Shown piece by piece: positions 43,799 to 52,665 of a stretch of 54,099 nt of DNA. Origin of the DNA: Bacteroidota bacterium (GTDB lineage Bacteria > Bacteroidota > Bacteroidia > Chitinophagales > Chitinophagaceae). Position 1 is the stretch's first letter; each line of letters opens with the position of its first letter. Under the pieces are notes generated by a model. The model was not told where the DNA came from. It saw only the letters and a program-made list of their open reading frames with translations, and did no database searches. Made by a program: the position numbers and the translations under genes. The DNA lies in the NCBI GenBank assembly GCA_018268035.1, contig JAFDXI010000167.1, positions 1-54,099 of the forward strand, given 5' to 3'.

Positions 43799-44599
43799 CT
43801 ACATATCATTGATTATTTTTTTATAGCTGGTTACTACACCTTTGATTAATGAAGAGCTGAAGCCTTGGTGTTCCATTTCGTTCAAACCTGCTATGGTGCA
43901 ACCTTTGGGTGTAGTTACTTTATCTATTTCCTGTTCGGGATGGGTGTGTTTAATGAGCAATAATTCTGCAGCGCCTTTCACAGTTTGTGCTGCAATTAAT
44001 GAAGCAGTTTTTGCATCAAAACCAATTTCAATTCCACCCTGGATATTAGCGCGGATATAGCGCATGGCATAAGCTGTGCCGCATGCGCCAAGCACAGTGG
44101 CAGCATCCATCAGTTTCTCTTCAATAAAGACTACTTTACCCAGTTGGTTAAAAAGGTCTTCCACAAATTGTGTTTGTTCATTATTAGCGCCATGACTGCA
44201 GATGCAGGTGATGCTTTGCTGGATGGCAATGGCTGTATTAGGCATTGCGCGGAATATTGTGAAATCAGTGCCGATGACCTCCTGTATATCTTTTATCCAA
44301 ACACCTGTCATTACACTGATGACCTGGTGTTGTAAGGGATTAAGTACATCTTTGAGTTGTAATAAAATATCTTTAACCTGGAAAGGTTTTACTGCGAGTA
44401 TTATCCATTTAGCATAACGAAGAGCATCAGCATTATTGTTGCTGATCATTACTCCTCTTTCTTCCAGCGATCGTAAGGTAGAAATATTACGTTTGGTAAT
44501 AATGATATGCTGAGGTTTGGCAAACCTGCTGCTGATGAGGCCTTCTGCAATGGCTGAACCCAGGTTGCCACCGCCGATAATGGCTATTTTATCTTTCAT
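43799..44599 (-). CDS. proC: pyrroline-5-carboxylate reductase
   Basis: 266 residues from the ATG at 44599 (MKDKIAIIGGGNLGSAIAEGL), the normal ProC length. An upstream in-frame start at 44716 would add a Phe/Tyr-rich extension not found in the family. The Rossmann motif GGGNLG, the VKPFQ segment and the C-terminal VTTPKGCTIAGLNEME (the TSPGGTT-like signature) are present. It catalyses the last step of proline synthesis. Confidence 0.93.
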   Translation of the reverse strand: MKDKIAIIGGGNLGSAIAEGLISSRFAKPQHIIITKRNISTLRSLEERGVMISNNNADALRYAKWIILAVKPFQVKDILLQLKDVLNPLQHQVISVMTGVWIKDIQEVIGTDFTIFRAMPNTAIAIQQSITCICSHGANNEQTQFVEDLFNQLGKVVFIEEKLMDAATVLGACGTAYAMRYIRANIQGGIEIGFDAKTASLIAAQTVKGAAELLLIKHTHPEQEIDKVTTPKGCTIAGLNEMEHQGFSSSLIKGVVTSYKKIINDM

Positions 44600-44700
44600 A
44601 ATGATTGAGTTGAAATTATATAAGCACTTATATAATTTGAAATAAAAAAAAATACTTGCTTCTGACTGCAACAATACTGATTCTGCTGAATATTTAAAAC

Positions 44701-44729
44701 AAAAAAGCCACTCCATGTTTTGAAGCGGC
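44701..44729 (-). terminator. intrinsic terminator of glnN
   Basis: On the minus strand, GCCGCTTC (44722-44729) and GGAGTGGC (44707-44714) form an 8-bp stem with G-T pairs and a 7-nt loop, followed by six T. It lies 25 nt past the glnN stop. Confidence 0.75.
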
Positions 44730-44753
44730 CTTTATTGAATAAATATAACCCCG

Positions 44754-46946
44754 CTACCTCAAGAATAACAACTCTCTGTATTTCGGTAATGTCCAGTTAT
44801 TATCGTTCACTAAGGTTTCCAACTTGTCCGCATGATAACGTATTTCATCAAAGAATTTTTCTTTGACGTCGCTGCAATAGGTAATTGCTTTGGTTCGTGT
44901 ATCTTCAATGTTATTTGCAATTTTCCTGTGTTCAACCAGCTCGTTTACTTTGGTATAAACCTGTTGCAGGTGTTTTGAAATTTTATTGATGATTGCAATT
45001 TGTCCTGCATAAGAAGACTCAGGCAATCCAGCTTCTTTCAACCCACGGATATTTTGCAACAACAGGTTCTGGTATTCAATAGCAGAAGGAATAATATGAT
45101 TGATGGCCAGGTCGCCCATTACCCTTGCTTCTATCTGTACTTTTTTGATATATTTCTCCAGCTCTATTTCGTGTCGTGCTTCCAATTCAGAATGCGTATA
45201 AACCTTGTTATTTTCAAACAGGTGTTTTGCTTTATCTGAAATCATTGCATCTAAAGCCAAAGGAGTAGTGCGTACGTTTGGCAGGCCACGGCGTTCTGCT
45301 TCATGATGCCATTCTTCACTATAGCCATCACCTTCGAATAACACCTTTTTACTTTCAACAATATATTTCTGGATAGTATGCATGATGGCGATTTCTTTCT
45401 TTTCGCCTTTTTCAATCAGTGCATCCACATCTTTTTTAAATTGTTTCAAAGTTTCAGCCATGATCGTATTTAATGCAATCATTGCATTGGCACAATTGGC
45501 AGTAGAACCAACAGCACGAAACTCAAATTTGTTACCAGTGAATGCAAAAGGTGATGTGCGGTTGCGGTCTGTGTTATCAAGCAATAATTCTGGTATGCTT
45601 CTGTGCAGGTCAAGTTTTAAAATTGCTTCATCCTGTTCATCAAATTTATCACCAACCCTTGTTTCAATATCATTTAAGACATTGTTGAGATATTCCCCGA
45701 TAAACACAGAGATGATAGCAGGCGGCGCTTCATTGGCACCTAACCTGTGGTCGTTTCCGGCAGATGCAATGGCAGCTCTTAAAACATCTGAATAATCATG
45801 AACAGCTTTAATGGTATTGACAAAAAATGTAAGGAACATTAAATTGGTCTTTGGTGTTTTACCTGGTGCTAATAAATTAACACCTGTATCAGTAGCCATA
45901 CTCCAGTTATTATGTTTACCATTACCATTGATGCCTGCAAAAGGTTTCTCATGCAACAATACCCTGAGGTTGTGCCTGCGTGCCACACGATCCATGACAT
46001 CCATGAGTAATGTATTATGATCTACTGCGATGTTAACATCTTCAAAGATGGGGGCGCATTCATATTGCGAAGGCGCTACTTCATTATGCCTTGTACGTAA
46101 TGGGATGCCAAGTTTATAGCTTTCTGTTTCAAAGTCACGCATGAAAGCATAAACCCTTTCAGGAATAGAACCAAAATAATGGTCTTCCAATTGTTGGCCT
46201 TTTGCCGGTGCAGCGCCATATACTGTTCTGCCGGTTAACACGATATCCGGCCTTGCATTGGCAAGTCCTTCATCAATTACAAAATATTCCTGTTCCCAAC
46301 CCAAAGTGGGAGTAACACGGGTAACATTACGATCGAAGTAGTTGCAAACATCAACTGCTGATTTATTCAAAGCTTCAAGCGCTTTCAACAAAGGCGCTTT
46401 ATAGTCAAGTGATTCACCGGTGTAAGACACAAAAATAGTAGGAATGCAAAGTGTCCTGCCATCGCCTGTTTCCATAATAAAGGGTGGTGAAGAAGGATCC
46501 CAGGCAGTGTAACCCCTTGCTTCAAAAGTTGCCCTTAAGCCACCACTTGGAAAAGATGATGCATCAGGCTCTTGTTGTATCAAAGCAGCGCCATCAAATT
46601 CTTCAAGCGGCGAACCATCACTTTTTAAAGTGAAGAATGAATCATGTTTTTCTGCTGTAGTGCCTGTCAAAGGTTGAAACCAGTGTGTGAAGTGGGTAAC
46701 ACCTTTGCTCTCTGCCCATGAACGGATGCCTGATGCAACCTGGCTGGCTATGGAGCGGTCAATTTTTTTAGCTTCTTTAATGCTTGCTGATAAGCTTTTA
46801 TATGCTTCCTCGCTTAAAAACTTGCGGGCTGTTTTTAGAATAAAAACATTCTCCCCAAAAATTGCAGTTATTTTGGTGGGCATATCTGATATGTCCTGCC
46901 CCGCATCTTTGCTGAGGTTATGTATAGCCTGGAATCTTAATGACAT
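44754..46946 (-). CDS. glnN: glutamine synthetase type III
   Basis: 730 residues, the large GSIII form of Bacteroidota and cyanobacteria. Family signatures include PTLGWEQEYFVID, RHNEVAPSQYECAPIFE, EKPFAGINGNGKHNNWS and NRTSPFAFTGNKFEFRAVGS, here shortened. The ATG at 46946 (MSLRFQAIHNL) is preferred to 46967 because it matches the family N-terminus. It assimilates ammonium into glutamine. No neighbouring regulator is present; the 600-bp upstream gap presumably carries its promoter. Confidence 0.95.
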   Translation of the reverse strand: MSLRFQAIHNLSKDAGQDISDMPTKITAIFGENVFILKTARKFLSEEAYKSLSASIKEAKKIDRSIASQVASGIRSWAESKGVTHFTHWFQPLTGTTAEKHDSFFTLKSDGSPLEEFDGAALIQQEPDASSFPSGGLRATFEARGYTAWDPSSPPFIMETGDGRTLCIPTIFVSYTGESLDYKAPLLKALEALNKSAVDVCNYFDRNVTRVTPTLGWEQEYFVIDEGLANARPDIVLTGRTVYGAAPAKGQQLEDHYFGSIPERVYAFMRDFETESYKLGIPLRTRHNEVAPSQYECAPIFEDVNIAVDHNTLLMDVMDRVARRHNLRVLLHEKPFAGINGNGKHNNWSMATDTGVNLLAPGKTPKTNLMFLTFFVNTIKAVHDYSDVLRAAIASAGNDHRLGANEAPPAIISVFIGEYLNNVLNDIETRVGDKFDEQDEAILKLDLHRSIPELLLDNTDRNRTSPFAFTGNKFEFRAVGSTANCANAMIALNTIMAETLKQFKKDVDALIEKGEKKEIAIMHTIQKYIVESKKVLFEGDGYSEEWHHEAERRGLPNVRTTPLALDAMISDKAKHLFENNKVYTHSELEARHEIELEKYIKKVQIEARVMGDLAINHIIPSAIEYQNLLLQNIRGLKEAGLPESSYAGQIAIINKISKHLQQVYTKVNELVEHRKIANNIEDTRTKAITYCSDVKEKFFDEIRYHADKLETLVNDNNWTLPKYRELLFLR

Positions 46947-47564
46947 AGAAAAATAAATTTTTAGCAAAAAAAGTGAATTATTTGCACAGATGATTTAAAA
47001 AACTTCTGTTTTATTTATTTTTTTTAAACTTTTTCTGAACAGGATATAAACATTTGGCCAAATTTTAATTAATAATAAATATTAATAACTATTTATATAT
47101 AATTTGCATATTAGCTTTGTTGAATCTTTTTCCCGGATTTTTATTTATTGTTTCAAAATATGTCGGTTTCAACTGACGGGTTAAATGCGTAACTTATTTT
47201 CCTGCAATGCTATAAATTTAGTTAGTTGATATCCGGTTTAGTCTTGAATTTTGAAATAATTGAAATGAAAAGATTTTGTAGATAATCAAAACCTGTTTGT
47301 CTTTTCGTCAAAACGAGTAGTAACTAAATAACATAAAATGTATCGTATAAATAAAATAGATGCTGAAAAATACAGCTGAGCAAACCATAGTAGTAAGGAT
47401 ATAAAATCAGCAAAACCTTAATAGCTTATTTTACTCACAAAATGATGGAAAACCATCTATTTGAATACAACCTGACTAAAGAAAAATTATCCGGGTTGTA
47501 AAAAAATTAAATTAAAAAATGTATTAAAGGCAATATGTTGTAATTAAAACCTGCTTCATTTTTC
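46947..47564. other. long AT-rich region without a recognised gene
   Basis: About 618 bases between lysC and glnN, both on the minus strand. It should hold the glnN promoter and the lysC 3' end. I see no ORF above 25 codons with coding character, no exact TAnnTTTG box on the minus strand and no strong hairpin. A weak ACAACC/GGTTGT inverted repeat near 47467-47501 has a large loop. Confidence 0.5.
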
Positions 47565-48887
47565 TTACTCCAATCCAAACACACCCACATTAATCAGTTG
47601 TAAGGCTTTTTGTTTGTTGTCAGTTGAAATCAACAATGAAATATTGTGGTTGCTACCACCATAACTCACCATTCTAACCGGTATATCTTTTAATGAAGAA
47701 AAAATCTTTTCAAGAATGTAAGGTGATTCTGCAATTTCATTTCCAACAATTGAAATAATGGTTTGATTGGTATCGGTTTCAACATTACCTAATGGTTCGA
47801 GTTCTTTGATGATTTGTTGCAAATTGGTGGAGTCATCTATTGTTACAGAAACGGCCACTTCAGAAGTGGTGATCATATCAATTGGTGTTTTATATTTTTC
47901 AAACACTTCAAAAATGCGGCGCAGGAAACCATAAGCCAATAACATCCTGCTACTTTTTATTTTAATAGCATTGATATTATCTTTTGCAGCAACAGCTTTC
48001 ACGCCAACACTCATTGCAGCTTGTGTAATGGTTGTACCCGCTGCAGATGGTTCCATTGTATTCAGGAGTTTTACAGGAATATTGTAAGTACGTGCAGGCC
48101 AGATGCAGGCAGGATGTAAAATCTTTGCACCGAAATATGCCAACTCTGCAGCCTCATCAAAGCTGAGATGCTCAACCGGAATTGTTTTATTTACAATGCG
48201 TGGATCATTGTTATGCATGCCGTTGATATCTGTCCATATTTCACAAACATCTGCCTGTATTGCCGCAGCAACCAATGATGCTGTATAGTCACTACCCCCA
48301 CGTTTTAAATTGTCCACTTCACCTCTTACGTTACGGCAGATATACCCTTGTGTGATAAATAATTTCTTGTCTTCGTGTTGTTGCAATAGTTGGCTCAGCT
48401 TCACTTTAATGCTGCCAATTTGTGGTTCTTCTGATGCATCAATACTCATAAATTCCAGGGCGGGCAACAATACATGGTCAATATTTTTTTCTTCGAGAAA
48501 TACACTGAATAGTTTTGTGCTCAACAATTCACCCTGGGCAAGGATATCTTTATTCAAAGCTTCACTAAATGATATTTTAAGAATGATATGTAAAAATTCG
48601 AAATGCTCAGATACGATTGCATTTGCTTTTTGTCTTGCATCTTCAGTTTGCACAAGAGTTTGTACGAATTCCCTGTAATGTTTTTCAAGATCGTCAATCT
48701 TTTTTCCTGCGCCTTTCCTGTCGCCTTCTGCAATTGCATTACTGATATTTACCAAAGCATTGGTAGTACCACTAAGTGCACTTAACACAACAATGGTAGG
48801 TGTATTTTCTACTGTGATTAATCCAAGTACCTGGTTCATCCTCTGTGGCGTTCCAACACTGGTGCCACCAAATTTCATTACTTTCAT
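47565..48887 (-). CDS. lysC: aspartate kinase, monofunctional
   Basis: 440 residues. The N-terminal kinase domain begins MKVMKFGGTSVG, with the aspartate-binding GGSDYTASL and the FGAKILHP segment. Two C-terminal ACT domains (about 310-440) have VSVTIDDS and ISIVGNEIAES, implying allosteric control by lysine and/or threonine. It makes aspartyl phosphate for Lys, Thr, Met and DAP synthesis. It is separate from homoserine dehydrogenase. A -7 box lies 46 nt upstream of the ATG. Confidence 0.93.
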   Translation of the reverse strand: MKVMKFGGTSVGTPQRMNQVLGLITVENTPTIVVLSALSGTTNALVNISNAIAEGDRKGAGKKIDDLEKHYREFVQTLVQTEDARQKANAIVSEHFEFLHIILKISFSEALNKDILAQGELLSTKLFSVFLEEKNIDHVLLPALEFMSIDASEEPQIGSIKVKLSQLLQQHEDKKLFITQGYICRNVRGEVDNLKRGGSDYTASLVAAAIQADVCEIWTDINGMHNNDPRIVNKTIPVEHLSFDEAAELAYFGAKILHPACIWPARTYNIPVKLLNTMEPSAAGTTITQAAMSVGVKAVAAKDNINAIKIKSSRMLLAYGFLRRIFEVFEKYKTPIDMITTSEVAVSVTIDDSTNLQQIIKELEPLGNVETDTNQTIISIVGNEIAESPYILEKIFSSLKDIPVRMVSYGGSNHNISLLISTDNKQKALQLINVGVFGLE

Positions 48888-48932
48888 ATTTGTGACGATC
48901 TGTTACAGATCAATTTTTTATTTAAAAGTGTG

Positions 48933-48940
48933 CAAAAGTA
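48933..48940 (-). promoter_or_regulatory. lysC -7 promoter box
   Basis: TACTTTTG on the minus strand matches TAnnTTTG. Predicted start near 48928, giving a leader of about 41 nt before the lysC ATG. Confidence 0.45.
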
Positions 48941-48952
48941 AATAGTAAAAAA

Positions 48953-49432
48953 TTAAAGTAGCTTGTTTTGAATCTGCTCATATTCTTCATCAATTAAAAG
49001 ATCGTTACCATCTGCAGCCGTAGTAGCCAGCTCATCACAACGGTTGTTATAAATATTCTCAGCATGGCCTTTTACCCAAACAAATTTGATTGTAAAATTT
49101 TTTGCAAGGCGGTAATATTCCAACCACAGGTCTTTATTTTTTTTGCCACCTTTAAAATTTGTTTTTACCCAATTGTCGAGCCATTTTTTTTCAACTGAGT
49201 TAATCACATACTGGCTGTCAGAATAAATAGTTACGCTGATATGATGTTTAGTTAATACTTTCAATGCATTGATTACAGCCATCAGTTCCATCCTGTTATT
49301 TGTGGTTAGCCTGTAACCGGCAGAAAGCTCTTTTGATTTAGTACCATACATTAAAATGGCACCATAACCACCGGGGCCGGGGTTGCCACGGGCTGCGCCA
49401 TCAGTATAAATAATCAATTGATTTGTTATCAT
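48953..49432 (-). CDS. rnhA: ribonuclease HI
   Basis: 159 residues from the ATG at 49432. All RNase HI motifs are present: YTDGAARGNPGPGG (first Asp), NNRMELMAV (Glu), YSDSQYVINS (Asp) and VKGHAENIYNNRCDELA (His and last Asp). It degrades the RNA strand of RNA-DNA hybrids. The ATG overlaps the phzF-like stop (ATGA), so the two are translationally coupled; an alternative start at 49444 is less likely. Confidence 0.95.
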   Translation of the reverse strand: MITNQLIIYTDGAARGNPGPGGYGAILMYGTKSKELSAGYRLTTNNRMELMAVINALKVLTKHHISVTIYSDSQYVINSVEKKWLDNWVKTNFKGGKKNKDLWLEYYRLAKNFTIKFVWVKGHAENIYNNRCDELATTAADGNDLLIDEEYEQIQNKLL

Positions 49433-50220
49433 AAGATAGTGCATTCTCTTTTTAGGTAAGTTATTGCCTGTCCGCTCATCAGCACCCTGTCATTGTTTAA
49501 TTCACAATCAAGGAGACCAATGCTTTTTGAAAGTTGTATGGCTTTAAGATTTTTTTTGTTTAATTTTTTTGCCCAATAAGGAACCAACATTGTGTGGGCA
49601 GAACCGGTAACCGGATCTTCATTTACACCGCTTTGTGGATAGAAACAACGTGAGACAAAGTCAGAAACATTACCGGGAGCAGTTGTTACAACACCTCTTG
49701 CTTTTACTTTTTTTAGTTCAGAAAAGTTTGGTTGCAAATCCTCAATTTGTTTTTGAGTTTCGAATACTACCATATAATCAAACGAAGAATTGAAAACCTG
49801 TCCTTCTTTTACACCTAAGCCTTCCAGTAACCCTACAGGAGTTTCTGTTACTGACTGTGGTGGGTTTCCTGGAAAATCAAGCGTATAAACATCTTCTTCC
49901 TTTTTTGCAACGGTGAGCAACCCGCTTTTTGATTCAAATTTTATCTCAGGTAAACTGTATCCTAACTCAGAATAAAAAATATGGGCGCTGGCCAATGTAG
50001 CATGGCCACAAAGCTTTCCTTCAGTTGATGGAGTAAACCAACGAATATGATAATGATCCCCTTCACGCACTATAAATGCTGTTTCAGAAAGATTGTTTTG
50101 TGTGGCCAGGCTTTGCATGGTTTTATCTGCCAGCCATGAATCCAATGGGCAAACTGCCGCAGGGTTTCCGCCAAAGATATTTCCCGAAAAAGCATTTGCT
50201 ATATAGACTGGTAATTTCAT
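49429..50220 (-). CDS. PhzF-family isomerase-like protein
   Basis: 263 residues, full length for the PhzF/diaminopimelate-epimerase-like fold. N-terminal AFSGNIFGGNPAAVC and NLSETAF with the catalytic Glu46 match the family, as does the second-domain GVNEDPVTGSAH. Outside phenazine producers these proteins have mostly unknown substrates, and no phenazine genes are near. It is coupled to rnhA by an overlapping stop/start. Confidence 0.85.
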   Translation of the reverse strand: MKLPVYIANAFSGNIFGGNPAAVCPLDSWLADKTMQSLATQNNLSETAFIVREGDHYHIRWFTPSTEGKLCGHATLASAHIFYSELGYSLPEIKFESKSGLLTVAKKEEDVYTLDFPGNPPQSVTETPVGLLEGLGVKEGQVFNSSFDYMVVFETQKQIEDLQPNFSELKKVKARGVVTTAPGNVSDFVSRCFYPQSGVNEDPVTGSAHTMLVPYWAKKLNKKNLKAIQLSKSIGLLDCELNNDRVLMSGQAITYLKRECTIL

Positions 50221-50576
50221 TTAAACATTGATTGTATTTTTCTATTTCCCTTTTCAGCACATATAATGTTTGCTGGAATAATTTCAATTTTTAGATGTTG
50301 CAAAAATGGGGTTTATCTGAAAATTAATGCCAATTGTAAAAAAATCGTTAATGAAAAATTTTTTTTTATACCTGATTAAACCAAAGAACTTTGCTGAAGT
50401 CTATCTTCCACTTTAGCGAAAAATAACAACTTAAAAATATTCGAACTTTTGCAGCAGGGTTAAATCAGGGTGGCCAGCGGGATGCGGTCACCCTTCTTTT
50501 TTGTAAAAAAAATGTGAACTGAATTTTTATAGAGATATTAATTAGTTTTATTCCCCATCTTTTGTCTTTTTCTTTC
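50221..50576. other. gene-free region with an orphan terminator hairpin
   Basis: About 356 bases upstream of the phzF-like gene (minus) and downstream of the DUF3592-like gene (minus). It must carry the phzF promoter. The only distinct element is a plus-strand hairpin with a T tract at 50468-50502. No ORF is seen. Confidence 0.5.
50468..50502 (+). terminator. orphan plus-strand intrinsic terminator
   Basis: GGGTGGCC (50468-50475) and GGTCACCC (50486-50493) form an 8-bp GC-rich stem with a 10-nt loop (one G-T pair), followed by TTCTTTTTT. No plus-strand gene precedes it; a weak AACTTTTG box at 50444-50451 could start an RNA of only about 50 nt. Confidence 0.6.
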
Positions 50577-50984
50577 CTACATTTCTTTCTGTTCCCTTAA
50601 AGCTTCCGGTGAGGGGGAAGATGTGATTGCCTTAGCTGCATATAGAAATACTACCGGAATGAATATTGAAGCAAGTATTTCGTCCCATTGTATCCAATAT
50701 CCCCACCAACTATAAACTGCTGCCTTAGAAGGGTTAGATGTTTCAAAAATCACCTTTACTGTTTCACCATCTTTAAAATTCCTAAAGAGATAATTTGTAT
50801 TGGCAGCATATTCAACTTTATCATAGTTGTAAAATGCTTTTGCTTCAGTTGTAGTAGTGGCGCTGTCTTTTACAAAATGTATGGTTGCAGTTGTTATTTG
50901 GCCATCCTGGAAATCGGGGTGCCGGGTAAACAACACATACAATGCAAAACATATTATATAAACCGGGATAATAACTTTAAGCAA
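50577..50984 (-). CDS. DUF3592-like membrane protein
   Basis: 135 residues with two membrane helices (about 2-18 and 105-122). The segment between them, about 30-100, is beta-rich with TTATIHFVKDSA, NYLFRNFKDGETVKVIFETSNP and a final WWGYWI. This matches DUF3592-type proteins, in which a short beta domain sits between two helices. The function is unknown. It is downstream of ilvA by 49 nt on the same strand, so it may be co-transcribed. Confidence 0.65.
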   Translation of the reverse strand: MLKVIIPVYIICFALYVLFTRHPDFQDGQITTATIHFVKDSATTTTEAKAFYNYDKVEYAANTNYLFRNFKDGETVKVIFETSNPSKAAVYSWWGYWIQWDEILASIFIPVVFLYAAKAITSSPSPEALREQKEM

Positions 50985-51033
50985 AATTTTAATTTAAGCA
51001 GCGAAGATAAGTCCTGATATTTTTGAAAAATAT

Positions 51034-52317
51034 TTATACCACGTATCCAAACATGTTATCATCTTTTTTAAGTTCGGTATAATTGATGTTTGATTTTTTC
51101 AGCTTGATGAGTAGTTTATTGTAGTCTTCTTTTCTTTTTAATTCAATTCCCACCAATGCAGGGCCGGTTTCCTTATTATGTTTTTGAAAATATTCAAACC
51201 GGGTGATGTCATCATCTGGCCCAAGCACATTGGTTACAAATTCTTTTAAAGCGCCGGGCCTTTGAGCAAAGCGGATAAGGAAATAATGTTTCAACCCTTC
51301 ATATTGCAGGGATCGCTCTTTTATTTCCTGCATCCTGTCAATATCATTATTGCCGCCACTCACTACACAAACAATGTTTTTGCCTTTTATTTCTTTGGCA
51401 AAATTATCCAATGCACTTACAGTAAGAGCGCCTGCTGGCTCAGCCACTATAGCATCTTCGGTATATAATTTCAGGATAGTGGAACACACTTTACCTTCCG
51501 GCACCAATACCAGGTCGTCCAATACTTCATGGCAAATAACGCTTGTAATATCACCACTGCGTTTTACAGCTGCGCCATCTACAAATGTGTCAATTGTTTC
51601 GAGTGTTACAGGTTTACCTGCTTTGAAAGCATTGTACATGGATGGTGAGCCTTCTGGTTCTACACCGATAATTTTTGTTTTTGGAAAACAGGCTTTAAAA
51701 TATGTACCAACACCTGAAGCTAAACCGCCGCCGCCAACAGGTAGCAATAAAAAGTCTATGCCTGCATCAACAGTATTGGCTGGTGATACAACAGGAAATT
51801 GTTCAGCAATTTCAACACCAACTGTTGCCTGCCCCTCTATCACTTTGTAGTCATCAAATGCAGGTATAAATGTCATCCCATGTTCTTTGGTAAATTGTTT
51901 GGCTGCTGCAGCACATTCATCATAATTATCACCTGACAATTTTATTTCGATATGGTTTTCACCAAACATTTTTGTCTGGTTAATTTTTTGATTGGGTGTT
52001 ATTACCGGCATAAAAACAACACCTTTCACATTGAGTTTATTACAACTGTAAGCAAAGCCCTGTGCGTGATTGCCTGCACTGGCACATACTACTCCTTTTT
52101 CTAATTTCTTTGTATCAAGACTGCTGATCATGTTGTAAGCGCCACGTAATTTATAAGAACGTACAACCTGTAAATCTTCCCTTTTTAAAAAAACGTTGCA
52201 TTTGTATTTTCTCGAAAGGCTCCTGTTTAGTTGCAATGGTGTTTTTATGACAACGCCTATCAAACGTTCCATTGCTGCATCATAATCAAGTTTATTTTTT
52301 TTGGTGGTTGTACTCAT
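51034..52317 (-). CDS. ilvA: threonine dehydratase (threonine ammonia-lyase)
   Basis: 427 residues. The PLP domain has the Schiff-base Lys56 in RSYKLRGAYN, the phosphate-binding VGGGGLASGVG loop, and SGGNND near the end of the catalytic part. A C-terminal ACT-like domain (about 340-427) suggests isoleucine/valine control. It makes 2-oxobutanoate for isoleucine synthesis. ilvC lies upstream on the same strand with a terminator between, so ilvA probably has its own promoter. Confidence 0.93.
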   Translation of the reverse strand: MSTTTKKNKLDYDAAMERLIGVVIKTPLQLNRSLSRKYKCNVFLKREDLQVVRSYKLRGAYNMISSLDTKKLEKGVVCASAGNHAQGFAYSCNKLNVKGVVFMPVITPNQKINQTKMFGENHIEIKLSGDNYDECAAAAKQFTKEHGMTFIPAFDDYKVIEGQATVGVEIAEQFPVVSPANTVDAGIDFLLLPVGGGGLASGVGTYFKACFPKTKIIGVEPEGSPSMYNAFKAGKPVTLETIDTFVDGAAVKRSGDITSVICHEVLDDLVLVPEGKVCSTILKLYTEDAIVAEPAGALTVSALDNFAKEIKGKNIVCVVSGGNNDIDRMQEIKERSLQYEGLKHYFLIRFAQRPGALKEFVTNVLGPDDDITRFEYFQKHNKETGPALVGIELKRKEDYNKLLIKLKKSNINYTELKKDDNMFGYVV

Positions 52318-52620
52318 TTCTAATTTCAGGATTTTTTAATGCTTAAGCTCATCATAATTTAATTAAATATTTTTTTTCGATGAGTTTTTTTTACAGGCGT
52401 ATTTAAATTAAATACAGTTTCAATCATTATTCAATTATCATAAATATTTTCATCATAACATGGTGGGTAATCGTTGATGTTTTGTTTACCATTGTTGAAA
52501 TTATTTTGAATTAGTGTCATCAATTTCTGGATAGATTTCAAATAATTTCATCAATGAATCATATAAATGATATTAGATTATTCTAAATGGGATTTCAACT
52601 TTTTTGCCTGACACTTTAAA
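52318..52620. other. leader region upstream of ilvA
   Basis: About 300 AT-rich bases between ilvC and ilvA. On the minus strand it holds a 21-codon ORF at 52427-52492 with several Ile, Val and Thr codons, then a 7-bp inverted repeat (52399-52415) and a CTCATC/GATGAG repeat (52348-52384). No U-tract terminator follows on the minus strand, so attenuation is only a suggestion. No exact TAnnTTTG box is seen. Confidence 0.3.
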
Positions 52621-52649
52621 AGAAGAAAACGCATAAATTATTTTATGCG
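52621..52649 (-). terminator. ilvC intrinsic terminator
   Basis: CGCATAAA and TTTATGCG (52630-52649) form an 8-bp stem with a 4-nt loop, followed on the minus strand by TTTTCTTCT. It begins 16 nt past the ilvC stop. The plus strand also has a T-rich tail, so it may work both ways. Confidence 0.75.
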
Positions 52650-52665
52650 CTTTTCTTTTATTTGC

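Noticed and set aside
44600-44716. A longer ProC N-terminus starting at 44716
   Set aside because: The added residues are Phe/Tyr/Cys-rich and precede the standard ProC start MKDKIAIIGGG.
46947-47564. A hidden small gene or RNA in the gap upstream of glnN
   Set aside because: Only very short frames without coding character and no strong hairpin or promoter pair could be found.
49429-50220. Phenazine biosynthesis
   Set aside because: Only the PhzF-like gene is present; the family is broad and no other phz genes are nearby.
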